A program made the position numbers and the translations under genes. This document shows positions 1-8,284 of a stretch of 64,000 bases of DNA, in pieces. Source of the DNA: a marine gamma proteobacterium HTCC2080 (lineage in GTDB: Bacteria; Pseudomonadota; Gammaproteobacteria; Pseudomonadales; Halieaceae); assembly GCA_000169115.1 (NCBI GenBank), contig AAVV01000006.1:62001-126000 (forward strand), written 5' to 3'. Positions within the stretch are counted from its first letter, which is position 1, and every line of letters starts with the position of its first letter. The notes below the pieces were generated by a model that made no database searches, had not been told where the DNA came from, and saw nothing but the letters and a program-made list of their open reading frames with translations.

Positions 1-833
1 TTGATCTTGAGGCCGAGCGTGAAGGCAGCGCAGCTGTTAGCGCCTCGGCGACCACAGTAAGGCCAAGCGTGCAGTCTGCAGTGCAAGGAGACGTTAAACC
101 GTATTCAGGCGTTACGACCACGACTGTGCCGATTGAAACCAGTGCCAACGACACCGCGACTTCAGTCAACCCAGGTGCACTTGTGATTCAAGTCCAGCAA
201 CTGCAGGAGGAGGTTCGTCGTCTTAATGGCCTCGTCGAAGAACAAACGTCGCAAATTAGACGCCTCAAGGAACAGAGCCTAGAGCGATATATTGATCTAG
301 ATCGAAGGCTCGCTGAGTTGGCTACTGCCAAAGCTGACGAGATGCCTGCGGGGGACACTTCCGGCCTGACTTTTGGCGGTGGTGTAGCGCCTAACCTCTC
401 CAATAATACCGATATTCCTATGAGGCCAGTGGCAGAGCCATCGGTGGCTGACCCTGCAGAGGAGGCTGCTTATCAGGCTGCCTACAGCTATGTGAAGTCG
501 CGAAACTTCACTGCCGCTGTTGATGCTTTTCAGGACTTTTTAGGCCGCCACCCTTTGGGGGCTTATGCGCCCAACGCACATTATTGGCTGGGAGAGCTTT
601 ATCTTGTCGTCGACCCGTCTGAGCCAGAGCTGGCGAGGCAAAACTTTAAGCTATTGCTCGATCAATATCCCAAAAATGCAAAAGTCCCTGACGCACTTTA
701 CAAGCTCGGTAAAGTACACTTCCTCAAGGGTAGTCGGGATCGCTCCCGCGAGTACCTCGAACAAGTCATTCGGGAATATCCTCGTCACCCAGCCGCACAG
801 CTGGCCCGCGATTTTTTGGACGAGAATTTTTAA
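1..833 (+). CDS. cpoB: Cell division coordinator CpoB/YbgF (5' end cut by window)
   Basis: Periplasmic partner of the Tol-Pal system that coordinates outer-membrane constriction with septal peptidoglycan synthesis. The frame stays open to the left edge of the window, with no signal peptide visible, so the true start lies outside; the first possible internal start is GTG at 69. After a low-complexity Ser/Thr-rich stretch there is a coiled coil (LQEEVRRLNGLVEEQ and onward), as in the YbgF trimerisation segment. The last 120 residues hold TPR-like repeats (AYQAAYSYVKSRNFTAAV; AHYWLGELYL; ALYKLGKVHFLKG) ending in LARDFLDENF. The gene sits 9 bases ahead of queE, the common gammaproteobacterial order in which pal would lie just upstream. 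Confidence 0.9.
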   Translation, partial: DLEAEREGSAAVSASATTVRPSVQSAVQGDVKPYSGVTTTTVPIETSANDTATSVNPGALVIQVQQLQEEVRRLNGLVEEQTSQIRRLKEQSLERYIDLDRRLAELATAKADEMPAGDTSGLTFGGGVAPNLSNNTDIPMRPVAEPSVADPAEEAAYQAAYSYVKSRNFTAAVDAFQDFLGRHPLGAYAPNAHYWLGELYLVVDPSEPELARQNFKLLLDQYPKNAKVPDALYKLGKVHFLKGSRDRSREYLEQVIREYPRHPAAQLARDFLDENF

Positions 834-842
834 GCTACTGGT

Positions 843-1502
843 ATGACTGCCTCGACGGATCCAGAACTTCGCATAACGGAAATATTTCATTCCTTGCAAG
901 GGGAAGCTCGCAGTGTAGGGTTGCCCACGGTCTTTGTCCGGTTGACCGGCTGCCCTCTGAGGTGCGTTTGGTGCGATACCGAATACGCATTCTCCGGTGG
1001 CAAGATTTTAGCCCTCACACAGATTTTGCAGCAGATAAAAAGTTTTTCTTGCCCGCGTGTTTGTGTGACAGGTGGCGAGCCCTTGGCGCAGCCAGAAAGT
1101 CTGCCACTGTTAAAACAGTTGTGTGATGAGGGTTATGAGGTGTCACTGGAGACCAGCGGTGCCCTGCCTATAGCTGACGTTGATAGGCGCGTTAGTCGAG
1201 TTATGGACCTTAAAGCTCCTGATTCTGGTGAATCTCACAGAAATCTTTGGGACAACATTGCCGAGTTAACCCCACATGATCAGATAAAGTTTGTGATCAG
1301 CAGTCGTCGTGACTACGATTGGGCCCGCTTTAAAGTCGATGAGCTGGCGCTGGCAGGCCGAGTGGGCGACATATTATTTTCTCCTACCCACGGGGAGTTA
1401 CAGCCCCGAGAGTTGGCAGAGTGGCTGTTGCAGGATAGGGTGCCGGGCCGATTTCAGCTGCAGCTGCACAAACTGCTTTGGAACGATGCGCCGGGTCATT
1501 AA
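843..1502 (+). CDS. queE: 7-carboxy-7-deazaguanine synthase QueE
   Basis: Radical SAM enzyme that turns 6-carboxy-tetrahydropterin into 7-carboxy-7-deazaguanine, a step in making the preQ0 precursor of queuosine. The radical SAM cluster motif CxxxCxxC is at Cys37, Cys41 and Cys44 ([16 protein letters not shown]). Next come the glycine-rich [12 protein letters not shown]-binding segment and a SLETSG motif. The length of 219 aa is normal for the family. The ATG at 843 lies 9 bases after cpoB and has no strong Shine-Dalgarno sequence, so translation may be coupled to cpoB. queC follows after 13 bases, making a two-gene deazaguanine unit. Confidence 0.95.
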   Translation: MTASTDPELRITEIFHSLQGEARSVGLPTVFVRLTGCPLRCVWCDTEYAFSGGKILALTQILQQIKSFSCPRVCVTGGEPLAQPESLPLLKQLCDEGYEVSLETSGALPIADVDRRVSRVMDLKAPDSGESHRNLWDNIAELTPHDQIKFVISSRRDYDWARFKVDELALAGRVGDILFSPTHGELQPRELAEWLLQDRVPGRFQLQLHKLLWNDAPGH

Positions 1503-1515
1503 GGAAAGCAAACTT

Positions 1516-2181
1516 ATGAAAGCGGTAGTGCTGACTTCTGGTGGACTAGATTCTGCGACTGTACTGGCTATGGCGCATGCTGCTGGCCGACAATGTTATG
1601 CCTTGAGTTTTGACTACGGTCAGCGCCATAGAGCCGAGCTGAGCGCAGCCGCACGAGTTGCAGCAAGCTTTGAGGGGATCATCCATAAGACGGTTAGCCT
1701 CGACCTGAGAGGTATTGGTGGCTCTGCACTCACTGACGATGCAATTGACGTGCCGGTGGAGCCCACGGAGGGCATACCCGTTACTTATGTCCCGGCGCGT
1801 AATACGGTTTTTCTATCGATTGCTTTGGGTTGGGCAGAGGTTATTGGCGCATCGGAAATTTATATTGGGGTCAACGCGGTTGATTATTCTGGGTACCCCG
1901 ACTGTCGCCCAGAATTTATAGACGCTTTCGGTGCTTTGGCGGCGGTTGCTACCAAGGCCGGTGTTGAGGGAGACCCCATAAAGATTTGCACTCCTATTAT
2001 TGATTTGACTAAGGCTGAAATCATCGCTCGTGGCATGGATCTGGGTGTTGATTATGAACAGACGGTTTCCTGCTATCAGGCGAGTGACGAGGGTAAAGCC
2101 TGTGGTCGCTGTGACAGCTGTAGGCTGAGAGCGCAGGGTTTTTTTGAGGCAGGTGTGAGTGATCCCACCCGTTATGTGTAA
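1516..2181 (+). CDS. queC: 7-cyano-7-deazaguanine synthase QueC
   Basis: ATP-dependent enzyme converting 7-carboxy-7-deazaguanine to preQ0 (7-cyano-7-deazaguanine). The PP-loop ATP motif SGGLDS is at residues 8-13. The C-terminal zinc site is visible as Cys residues in [19 protein letters not shown]. The frame is open further upstream inside queE, but the ATG at 1516 gives the conserved [14 protein letters not shown]-terminus, follows an AAGGAAAG purine stretch and yields the usual 221 aa. It is co-directional with queE and followed by a possible terminator. Confidence 0.95.
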   Translation: MKAVVLTSGGLDSATVLAMAHAAGRQCYALSFDYGQRHRAELSAAARVAASFEGIIHKTVSLDLRGIGGSALTDDAIDVPVEPTEGIPVTYVPARNTVFLSIALGWAEVIGASEIYIGVNAVDYSGYPDCRPEFIDAFGALAAVATKAGVEGDPIKICTPIIDLTKAEIIARGMDLGVDYEQTVSCYQASDEGKACGRCDSCRLRAQGFFEAGVSDPTRYV

Positions 2182-2189
2182 GTGAGCTC

Positions 2190-2236
2190 ACCGGCGCCTT
2201 TAGGAGCCCTCTGAGGTTTCGAGGCCGGTTGTTTTT
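2190..2236 (+). terminator. Possible terminator after queC
   Basis: ACCGG plus CCT on the left pairs with AGGCCGGT on the right, with a 2-base bulge, and is followed by TGTTTTT. The intervening sequence contains its own small CCTC/GAGG hairpin. The fold is imperfect, so this is a tentative call. Confidence 0.4.
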
Positions 2237-2254
2237 GGTACGTCATGGGCTGAC

Positions 2255-2689
2255 TCAGTCTTCGAAAGGTTCGAAAAGAAAACGGTCATCAGTAAAGCTT
2301 TTGAATTCCAACGCATAATTATTGGGATCTCGAAAAAATAGTGTTTTCTGCTCACCCGCGGTGTTTTCAAAGCGAACACTGGGTTCTAAAATCCAATCGA
2401 CGTTGCCATTGAGACGCGCCGCGAGGGCATCAAAGCTAGGAGGTGTCACCACAATCCCGAAATGTGGTATTGGAATGGCGTGTTGATCCACAGGATTGAG
2501 CATTTCCGGGAGAGTTTCGCCACCGCAGTCATGAAAAACTAGCTGGTGACCATATAAATTGAGATCGATCCAACACTCACTCGTTCTTCCAAGGCTGCAT
2601 CCCAAAATCTCGCAATAGAAGGCTTGAGTCTTCACTAAGTCTTTGCAGGGTAGGGCAAGATGAAAGGGTCTTATTGGCTGGGACGTCAT
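2255..2689 (-). CDS. VOC-family (glyoxalase/dioxygenase fold) protein
   Basis: A 144-aa protein with one vicinal-oxygen-chelate unit: the N-terminal FHLALPCKDLVKTQAFYCEILG and the C-terminal LFFRDPNNYALEFKSF are characteristic of the fold. Candidate metal ligands are His10 in the first strand and the Glu of ALEFK near the C-terminus. Substrate and activity cannot be assigned; glyoxalase-like, dioxygenase-like or isomerase roles are all possible. It stands alone on the minus strand between queC and tRNA-Lys. The ATG at 2689 has no clear Shine-Dalgarno sequence. Confidence 0.8.
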   Translation of the reverse strand: MTSQPIRPFHLALPCKDLVKTQAFYCEILGCSLGRTSECWIDLNLYGHQLVFHDCGGETLPEMLNPVDQHAIPIPHFGIVVTPPSFDALAARLNGNVDWILEPSVRFENTAGEQKTLFFRDPNNYALEFKSFTDDRFLFEPFED

Positions 2690-2755
2690 AGTTAGCTTGC
2701 ACTTTTTTTTAGAATCCGTACGATACCCCCCTCGCAGTGATAGCGCATTCTTTTC

Positions 2756-2831
2756 GGGTCGTTAGCTCAGTCGGTAGAGCAGTTGGCTTTTAACCAATTG
2801 GTCGCTGGTTCGAACCCAGCACGACCCACCA
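2756..2831 (+). tRNA. tRNA-Lys (anticodon TTT)
   Basis: A full 76-base cloverleaf: acceptor stem GGGTCGT/ACGACCC, D-arm GCTC/GAGC, anticodon stem GTTGG/CCAAT around CTTTTAA with anticodon TTT at 2789-2791, and T-arm GCTGG TTCGAAC CCAGC. The discriminator base is A and the 3' CCA is encoded. A T-run follows directly. The position downstream of queC is also seen in other gammaproteobacteria. Confidence 0.98.
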
Positions 2832-3016
2832 TTTTTTCCGCAATTTCAAACGGTTAGTCATGAACTAATCGATCCACTTCTTTTGTGATTATAGTCTGGT
2901 AATTGCAGGAGACGCCCTTTGCTTTCTTTGGAATCTCCGATTCAAATTATCCAAGTGATCGGACTCTCTCGAGCGAGGGCCCGAGGTAATCCAATTTTTA
3001 ACCCCTAAAGGGTCGA

Positions 3017-5458
3017 TCACAGCTGTTTTATGTAAGCAGCGATTTTTTCCATAGACCCGCGGATGGCGGGTACGACTAGATCGATAGTTTGCCAATCGTC
3101 GGCTTTTGCCGCGGCTTCAATTCGTTGGCACTGATCGCCTAACGCTTCAGCGCCGATGCTGAATGCTGCAGACTTGAGTTTATGGCTTGCTTGCTGCACC
3201 GACTCGGATGACCTTGCGGCATGCCCGTCGTGTATTTCTTCTATGATTGTCCAGGATGGATTTAGGAAGTCCTGCAAGATCTCTGTGCAGGTTTCTTCGT
3301 CGTCACCAAACATATCCATCAACACTTTTGGGTTGATAGCAGAATTGGCTTCCGTCGGTGCGCTCTTTACGTCGTAGGCCTCGCCATGCGCGACCTCAGG
3401 GCTCTCATTGGCCGCGTGTGCAATGCCCCCATCACCCATCCACTGCTCAAGCTTTGATAGCAGGACCGCCATTTCGACGGGCTTAGTCATAAAGTCGTCC
3501 ATGCCTTTCTCGATACAGCGTTCGGCTTCTCCGTGAAGTGCATTTGCCGTGATGGCAATAATCGGTAGGTGGTTGGTAGTCTGGTCCTCGTGAGCGCGAA
3601 TCGCGGCGGTCAACTCAAAGCCATCCCACCGCGGCATGTGGCAATCGGTTAGCAGCAAGGCGTGAGACTTTTCTTGCCACAGTTCAAAGGCGGCTTTACC
3701 GTCATCTGCAATCTCACAGGCATAACCCAAACGGTTTAACTGTCGTCGGATCACATTTTGATTGGTGGGGTTGTCTTCAGCAAGAAGGATAAGTTTGCCC
3801 TGAGCATGCGCCTCATCTGGTGAGGGGGCGATTTTAGTAGGCAGCTCAATATCTGAGGGCCTGGATTCGACTTCTGTTGTGGCTCTCCCCGTGACAGCCG
3901 CAAGGGTGCGGAAGAAGTTCTCTTGCCGCAAAGGGTTGATGTCTAAAGTGGTAGCCACCTGACCCAGCTTTAAATCGGGTGTGGGCTGCCGCGGATCTGC
4001 ACCGATGATCAACTTAGGCAGTACTGCCAGTTGCGAAGGCACGGCGGAGGTTAACGTAGTAACACAATCGGAATGCCCCGTGAGATTCGGAATGAGCATA
4101 ATGTCAAAGGGCTGCCCTGCTGATTGGGCATCGATGCAGTGTTGCAGCGCTTCTGCTGCTGAATCGGCTGTGGTGGGCCAAGCCGCGGCAGCGGTGAGAT
4201 AACTGACACAAGTTGCGCGATAGTTTTCGCTACGGCTCAAAATGAGTACCCGCAGTCCCTCAAGGTGGTCCCGGCTTTGCGATTGCGTCTTTTCACTGAC
4301 GACACTGAACGGTATTTCACAGTAAAAGGTAGAGCCCTCTCCTGGGCAGCTTTTTACCCCAATGGTGCCACCCATCATCTCCGTAAGTCGTTTGGAGATG
4401 GCAAGGCCTAGGCCCGTACCCCCATATTTCCGCGTTGTCGATGAATCAGCCTGACTGAAGTCTTGAAAAAGGTTTTTTTGTGCCTCCGCTGATATGCCAA
4501 TACCTTGATCTACAACACTTAGGCGCAAAGATGTTTTGTCTTCATGAGTTGGATCGATACGCTCCGCTTTTACCAGCACTTCACCACCATCAGAAAATTT
4601 AATGGCGTTGCTGGCTAGATTTATGAGTATTTGGCCGGTGCGAACCGGATCTAACATTAACTGGTCAGGGGTGCCTGCTGCAGCGTGGACGATAATCTGC
4701 ACATCGTTTTTCAGGGCGCTGGGGGCTAGCGTCTGAGCTGTGCTCTCCAGAAACGTTACCAACGTGGTTTCAATTTCCTCTATTTCAAGTTTGCCAGCCT
4801 CAAACTTTGAGAAATCGAGGATATCGTTAATGATGGTGAGCAATGATTGGCCCGAATCAGAGATTGTTTGCAGCATTTCGTGCTGCTCGGCGTCTAGCTT
4901 TGTCAGGTTGAGAAGTTCAATCATCCCGACCACACCATTCATCGGTGTTCTGATTTCGTGGCTCATGTTGGCGAGAAATTCGCTTTTCGCCTGAGCGGCG
5001 ACCTCGGCCTCCTCTTTAGCCTCTTGCAACTCAGCCATGAGTTCTTCTTCACTAAGCTGACTGACAATGGTCCGTTGAGCTTCAACCAGCGCGTCGGAGA
5101 TTACGAGACTTGTATTGGGAAGGTATCTAAACGCGTAAAAACTCGGGCCGCCGTTGTTGTTTGAGTCAGATTTAACAGTGTCAAAAACCAAGGCGTAACG
5201 CTCTGTCGAGAACTCTGACGAAGCACCCTTGAACGCGAGTGCAAAGCCTAAATTGCCCTCGATGTTATCAACCATTGTCTCAACGGATAGTCGTCCATTA
5301 TCGGGTAACAGTTGCCGGCATATTTCGGATGATGCGGTTGCGAGTCGTGTGGCTTGAATATCACTGAAGCCGAACGCTACGGCTAACATACGAATTTTAT
5401 TGCGGCATTGTAAAATGCCGTCGTCGTTGCGTATCGAAATATTGCCCAGCTCAATCAT
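3017..5458 (-). CDS. Hybrid sensor histidine kinase with RsbT-like N-terminus, two receivers and HPt
   Basis: Last gene of the stressosome operon and its probable output kinase, 813 aa from ATG 5458. That start is preferred because AAGGA sits 6 bases upstream; an ATG 18 bases earlier is possible. Domains in order: an RsbT/RsbW-like ATPase-type segment (about residues 1-110) with [12 protein letters not shown] matching the N-box region of the neighbouring RsbT but lacking the catalytic Asn; a helical linker; HisKA with His167 in [12 protein letters not shown]; HATPase_c ([26 protein letters not shown]); a degenerate receiver whose phospho-Asp region reads MLIPNLTG; an intact receiver ([13 protein letters not shown], Lys in MTKPV); and a C-terminal HPt domain ([14 protein letters not shown]). 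No transmembrane segment is evident, so the input is probably protein-protein contact in the cytoplasm. Confidence 0.88.
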   Translation of the reverse strand: MIELGNISIRNDDGILQCRNKIRMLAVAFGFSDIQATRLATASSEICRQLLPDNGRLSVETMVDNIEGNLGFALAFKGASSEFSTERYALVFDTVKSDSNNNGGPSFYAFRYLPNTSLVISDALVEAQRTIVSQLSEEELMAELQEAKEEAEVAAQAKSEFLANMSHEIRTPMNGVVGMIELLNLTKLDAEQHEMLQTISDSGQSLLTIINDILDFSKFEAGKLEIEEIETTLVTFLESTAQTLAPSALKNDVQIIVHAAAGTPDQLMLDPVRTGQILINLASNAIKFSDGGEVLVKAERIDPTHEDKTSLRLSVVDQGIGISAEAQKNLFQDFSQADSSTTRKYGGTGLGLAISKRLTEMMGGTIGVKSCPGEGSTFYCEIPFSVVSEKTQSQSRDHLEGLRVLILSRSENYRATCVSYLTAAAAWPTTADSAAEALQHCIDAQSAGQPFDIMLIPNLTGHSDCVTTLTSAVPSQLAVLPKLIIGADPRQPTPDLKLGQVATTLDINPLRQENFFRTLAAVTGRATTEVESRPSDIELPTKIAPSPDEAHAQGKLILLAEDNPTNQNVIRRQLNRLGYACEIADDGKAAFELWQEKSHALLLTDCHMPRWDGFELTAAIRAHEDQTTNHLPIIAITANALHGEAERCIEKGMDDFMTKPVEMAVLLSKLEQWMGDGGIAHAANESPEVAHGEAYDVKSAPTEANSAINPKVLMDMFGDDEETCTEILQDFLNPSWTIIEEIHDGHAARSSESVQQASHKLKSAAFSIGAEALGDQCQRIEAAAKADDWQTIDLVVPAIRGSMEKIAAYIKQL

Positions 5459-5527
5459 GCGGCTTCCTTGCACCATCTGGTTTTTGTCTCATTGGCACCA
5501 ATAACCGTACACAGCTTAATGTCGGGC

Positions 5528-6118
5528 TCATGCTATTCGGACGACAAGCGTTGTGGCGTCGTCATTGCTCTTGCCGAACCTATCGATAATGGTGGTTGCA
5601 ATTGTCTTGGCGTCATCCCAAGGTAAATCAGGATAGTCGTAGAGATCGAAGACTTTCGAAATTCCATCACTATGCATCACTAAAACATCACCCACATTTA
5701 AGTCGGTAGTCTGATGCTGAGGTGTCCTGATGTCATAGCCCAGTACTCCGGGGGTCAAAACAAAGCGTTTTGTTTGTGAGCCAAACATGCGCATCTCAAT
5801 ATTGCCCACGCCAACGCAGTTGATTTGTGCAGCCACAAGATCAATCTTGCAAATGATGGCCACGCCTCCTCGACTTCCCTTCAGGTGCACGTGCAGAGCT
5901 TGCATCATTGCGGTTAGCTCGAGATGCGTATTTTCTTTTAAAAACTCACACGCGATAGTGGCAATTTCGTTAGCATCTTGCCCATGGCCGGCTCCGTCAA
6001 CGATGCCGAAGAAAGCGGATTCGTCGTGTTGTTGAAAAAATGCCTGGTCGCCATTGACAGACTCAAGGGGCTTCTCTGCGATCGCATAATCCACCTTTAA
6101 CACCTGTTTTATAGCCAT
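5528..6118 (-). CDS. RsbX-like PP2C-type serine/threonine phosphatase
   Basis: Stand-alone 196-aa SpoIIE/PP2C-type phosphatase domain. Metal-binding signatures are visible: VNGDQAFF near the N-terminus, FFGIVDGAGHGQDA, the VMHSDGISK strand and a C-terminal SNDDATTLVV. There is no N-terminal kinase-binding domain as in RsbU, so it resembles RsbX, the feedback phosphatase that resets phosphorylated RsbR and RsbS. It overlaps the 3' end of rsbT by 10 bases, implying translational coupling, and precedes the hybrid kinase. The role is inferred from domain and position. Confidence 0.85.
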   Translation of the reverse strand: MAIKQVLKVDYAIAEKPLESVNGDQAFFQQHDESAFFGIVDGAGHGQDANEIATIACEFLKENTHLELTAMMQALHVHLKGSRGGVAIICKIDLVAAQINCVGVGNIEMRMFGSQTKRFVLTPGVLGYDIRTPQHQTTDLNVGDVLVMHSDGISKVFDLYDYPDLPWDDAKTIATTIIDRFGKSNDDATTLVVRIA

Positions 6119-6510
6119 TTTTTCACCACAATCTGGGTGCCTTCACCTAAAACAGTGGCGATGTGAAAGTCATCCATTAGCCGCCTGGTGCCGGGTAGGC
6201 CAACGCCCATGGTGCCTCCCGTACTGAACTTGTCCTCCATAGCGTTTGGGAGGTCTTCGATGCCCGGACCGGAATCTTTCGCTACGACCTCTATGCCAAC
6301 GTTAGAACCCTTTTCAATTGTTGTTAAAGTGACATGACCAAAGTCGGCGTATTTGACGATATTTTGCGCGAGTTCGCTGACTGCCGTTGCAATTGTGTAT
6401 TGATCAGCAATAGAAAATCCCAGGCCTTTGGCAAAGTTTTTAGCGTCTAGTGCGGCATATGCCACATCGGATGTTTCTTCGATTTGCAATTTGATTGCAT
6501 CCAGAGTCAT
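6109..6510 (-). CDS. Serine-protein kinase RsbT-like (stressosome switch kinase)
   Basis: A 133-aa GHKL-type ATPase/kinase. The N-box ELAQNIVKYA, the G1 box KDSGPGIED and the glycine-rich GGTMGVGLPGTRRLMDDF lid are all present and intact, so ATP binding is likely. In characterised stressosomes RsbT is held by RsbR-RsbS, phosphorylates their STAS domains under stress and is then released to activate a downstream partner. It is flanked by RsbS (38 bases upstream) and the RsbX-like phosphatase (10-base overlap), exactly the expected order. Confidence 0.9.
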   Translation of the reverse strand: MTLDAIKLQIEETSDVAYAALDAKNFAKGLGFSIADQYTIATAVSELAQNIVKYADFGHVTLTTIEKGSNVGIEVVAKDSGPGIEDLPNAMEDKFSTGGTMGVGLPGTRRLMDDFHIATVLGEGTQIVVKKWL

Positions 6511-6548
6511 AGTTTTAGTCGGCCTTTGCTACGTTGGGGCGAAAACCT

Positions 6549-7016
6549 TTACTGCGCGTCGTTTGACGCGTCTATTGCTGTATTTGTGGTTGGGTCAGCC
6601 TCGGCAGGCGTAGCCTCAGGCGCTGGTGCTAATTCAGATGGATTTGGACACCCTCGAGTTAGCATCGTTAGGGCGTCTTCAAGTTGCATGGCGGTCTCGA
6701 TTTCGTCGCAGTCCAACTGCAAGTCAATGATCGATGCGACCGCGCCTGGGTTTAGTCCTGTCAATACTGAGGGCACCCCCATGACTTTGATCATTCGACT
6801 CGTATTGATAAAAGTAGTCCATAGCGCGCTGTCAATAATCTGTACTCCGGCCAAATCGATCACTACGCCGATTAGGGGTCGTGCATGTACTCGCTCGAGG
6901 ATTTGTTGCTGGATGATAACGGCGGCTGTTTGAGAAAGCTCTTCCTGAATTGGAACGACCAGGCACCTCTGGGTTTCGTGCATGGTAATGCTGTGCGACT
7001 GCGACGATATGGTCAT
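6549..7016 (-). CDS. RsbS-like single STAS-domain protein
   Basis: STAS-domain protein of 155 aa, the scaffold and RsbT substrate in stressosomes. The core reads CLVVPIQEELSQTAAV then GVVIDLAGVQIIDSALW, in which the Ser of IIDS occupies the position phosphorylated in Bacillus RsbS. A second segment, GVPSVLTGLNPGAVASI, matches the later STAS helix. The last 30 residues are Pro/Ala/Thr-rich (LAPAPEATPAEADPTTN), look disordered and are longer than in typical RsbS. It lies 28 bases after rsbR and before rsbT. The ATG at 7016 is the longest option; an internal ATG (MHETQRCLVV) cannot be excluded. Confidence 0.88.
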   Translation of the reverse strand: MTISSQSHSITMHETQRCLVVPIQEELSQTAAVIIQQQILERVHARPLIGVVIDLAGVQIIDSALWTTFINTSRMIKVMGVPSVLTGLNPGAVASIIDLQLDCDEIETAMQLEDALTMLTRGCPNPSELAPAPEATPAEADPTTNTAIDASNDAQ

Positions 7017-7044
7017 TAAAGAAACTCTAGTTTACGGTAACTTC

Positions 7045-8217
7045 TTAATTGGTATTAATTGTTTGAAGCTTCATGCCCAAATTAGCTAGAGAAAAACTCA
7101 CGCCATCTTTTAATGTTGCTTGGGTCTGGATGTCGCCTAATTCAATCCCCAAATTAACCAACGCCTGTGAAATTTCTGGAGAAATACCTGTGACTATCGA
7201 AGTGCACCCCATTAATCGGGTGGCTTTCGTTATTTGAATCAGGTGATTTGCGACGGCGCTATCCACAGCAGGCACGCCTTGGATATCTAATATGAGCAGC
7301 TTCGCTTGATAGTCCAGAATTTTTTGCAGTGCTGTTTCCATGATCAACTGTACGCGTTTGGAGTCGACTAGACCTACCACCGGCAACAATAAAATGTTGT
7401 CCCACAGTTGCATTACGGGGGTCGACATTTCCATTATCAGCGCCTGCTGTTTGTCTCTTTCCGCTTCCATGCGTCTTTGCTTTGAAATGTCGTCAGCAAT
7501 TTTGAGAACTTTTACGGGTTCATTTTTTAAATTAAAAATAGGGTTATAGGTGGCGCGGATGCAGAGCTGCCGTCCATTTTTACCCCTGCGGTTAAACTCC
7601 CCTCGATGGTGGGTTCCGGAACGTAACGTTTCCCAAAACTTGGCATAGTCCTCACTCGCTGCGTAGGCATCGTCGCAGAACATGCTGTGGTGCTTGCCCT
7701 GTATTTCATCGAGTGAATAGCCGAGCGTGCTTAAGAACGACTCATTTGCGGTAATGATTGTGCCGTCCATAGCAAACTCAATGGTGCCTTGAGACAAATC
7801 AATAGCGGCGACTTTGCTCTGTGCCTCTGCATTTTCCAGCTTAAGAGTCGTGACATCTGATGCGATTTTAATGACTTTGTAAGGCTGACCATTTTCGTCA
7901 ATGATTGGGTTGTACGAGGCTCGAATGTAAACAGCTTCTCCATCTTTCCCGAACCGTACGTATTCACCAGTGTCGAATTCCCCTTGATTCAGTCGCTCCC
8001 AAAATGCTGCGTACTCTTGGCTATTCGCGTAGGTCTCTGAGCAAAATATTTTATGGTGCTTACCCTCAATGTCCGCAAAGGAGTACCCCATAAGATCAAG
8101 AAAACTTTGGTTTGCGCTGATAATAGTGCCGTCTAAATTGAATTCGATGACGCCCTGTGAAAGTTGGATGGCGGCAACCAAAGCTTCATTTTGATCTATG
8201 TTTTCTTTGCTGCTCAT
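7045..8217 (-). CDS. RsbR-like stressosome sensor, PAS-PAS-STAS
   Basis: A 390-aa sensor. Two near-duplicate PAS domains (about residues 12-130 and 135-255) share the GTII.AN.SFL..GYS..EI.GKHH..FC pattern; both keep NPI and KVIKIA/KVLKIA strands typical of aerotaxis-type PAS/PAC units. The C-terminal part (about 262-390) is RsbR-like: MSTPVMQLWDNILLLPVVG then LILDIQGVPAVDSAVANHL. The first phospho-site of RsbR is represented by Ser (VDS), while the position of the second Thr appears to be Ala (SPEISQALVNLG). Known RsbR sensors carry globin-like or other N-termini, so twin PAS suggests redox, oxygen or small-ligand sensing. The ligand is unknown. Confidence 0.9.
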   Translation of the reverse strand: MSSKENIDQNEALVAAIQLSQGVIEFNLDGTIISANQSFLDLMGYSFADIEGKHHKIFCSETYANSQEYAAFWERLNQGEFDTGEYVRFGKDGEAVYIRASYNPIIDENGQPYKVIKIASDVTTLKLENAEAQSKVAAIDLSQGTIEFAMDGTIITANESFLSTLGYSLDEIQGKHHSMFCDDAYAASEDYAKFWETLRSGTHHRGEFNRRGKNGRQLCIRATYNPIFNLKNEPVKVLKIADDISKQRRMEAERDKQQALIMEMSTPVMQLWDNILLLPVVGLVDSKRVQLIMETALQKILDYQAKLLILDIQGVPAVDSAVANHLIQITKATRLMGCTSIVTGISPEISQALVNLGIELGDIQTQATLKDGVSFSLANLGMKLQTINTN

Positions 8218-8284
8218 AGTGCAATTCCTTGCGCTGGGTTTTGTTGGTGTTGAAATTTTTTTTTGAGAAGGTTTGGGGTCTTGT

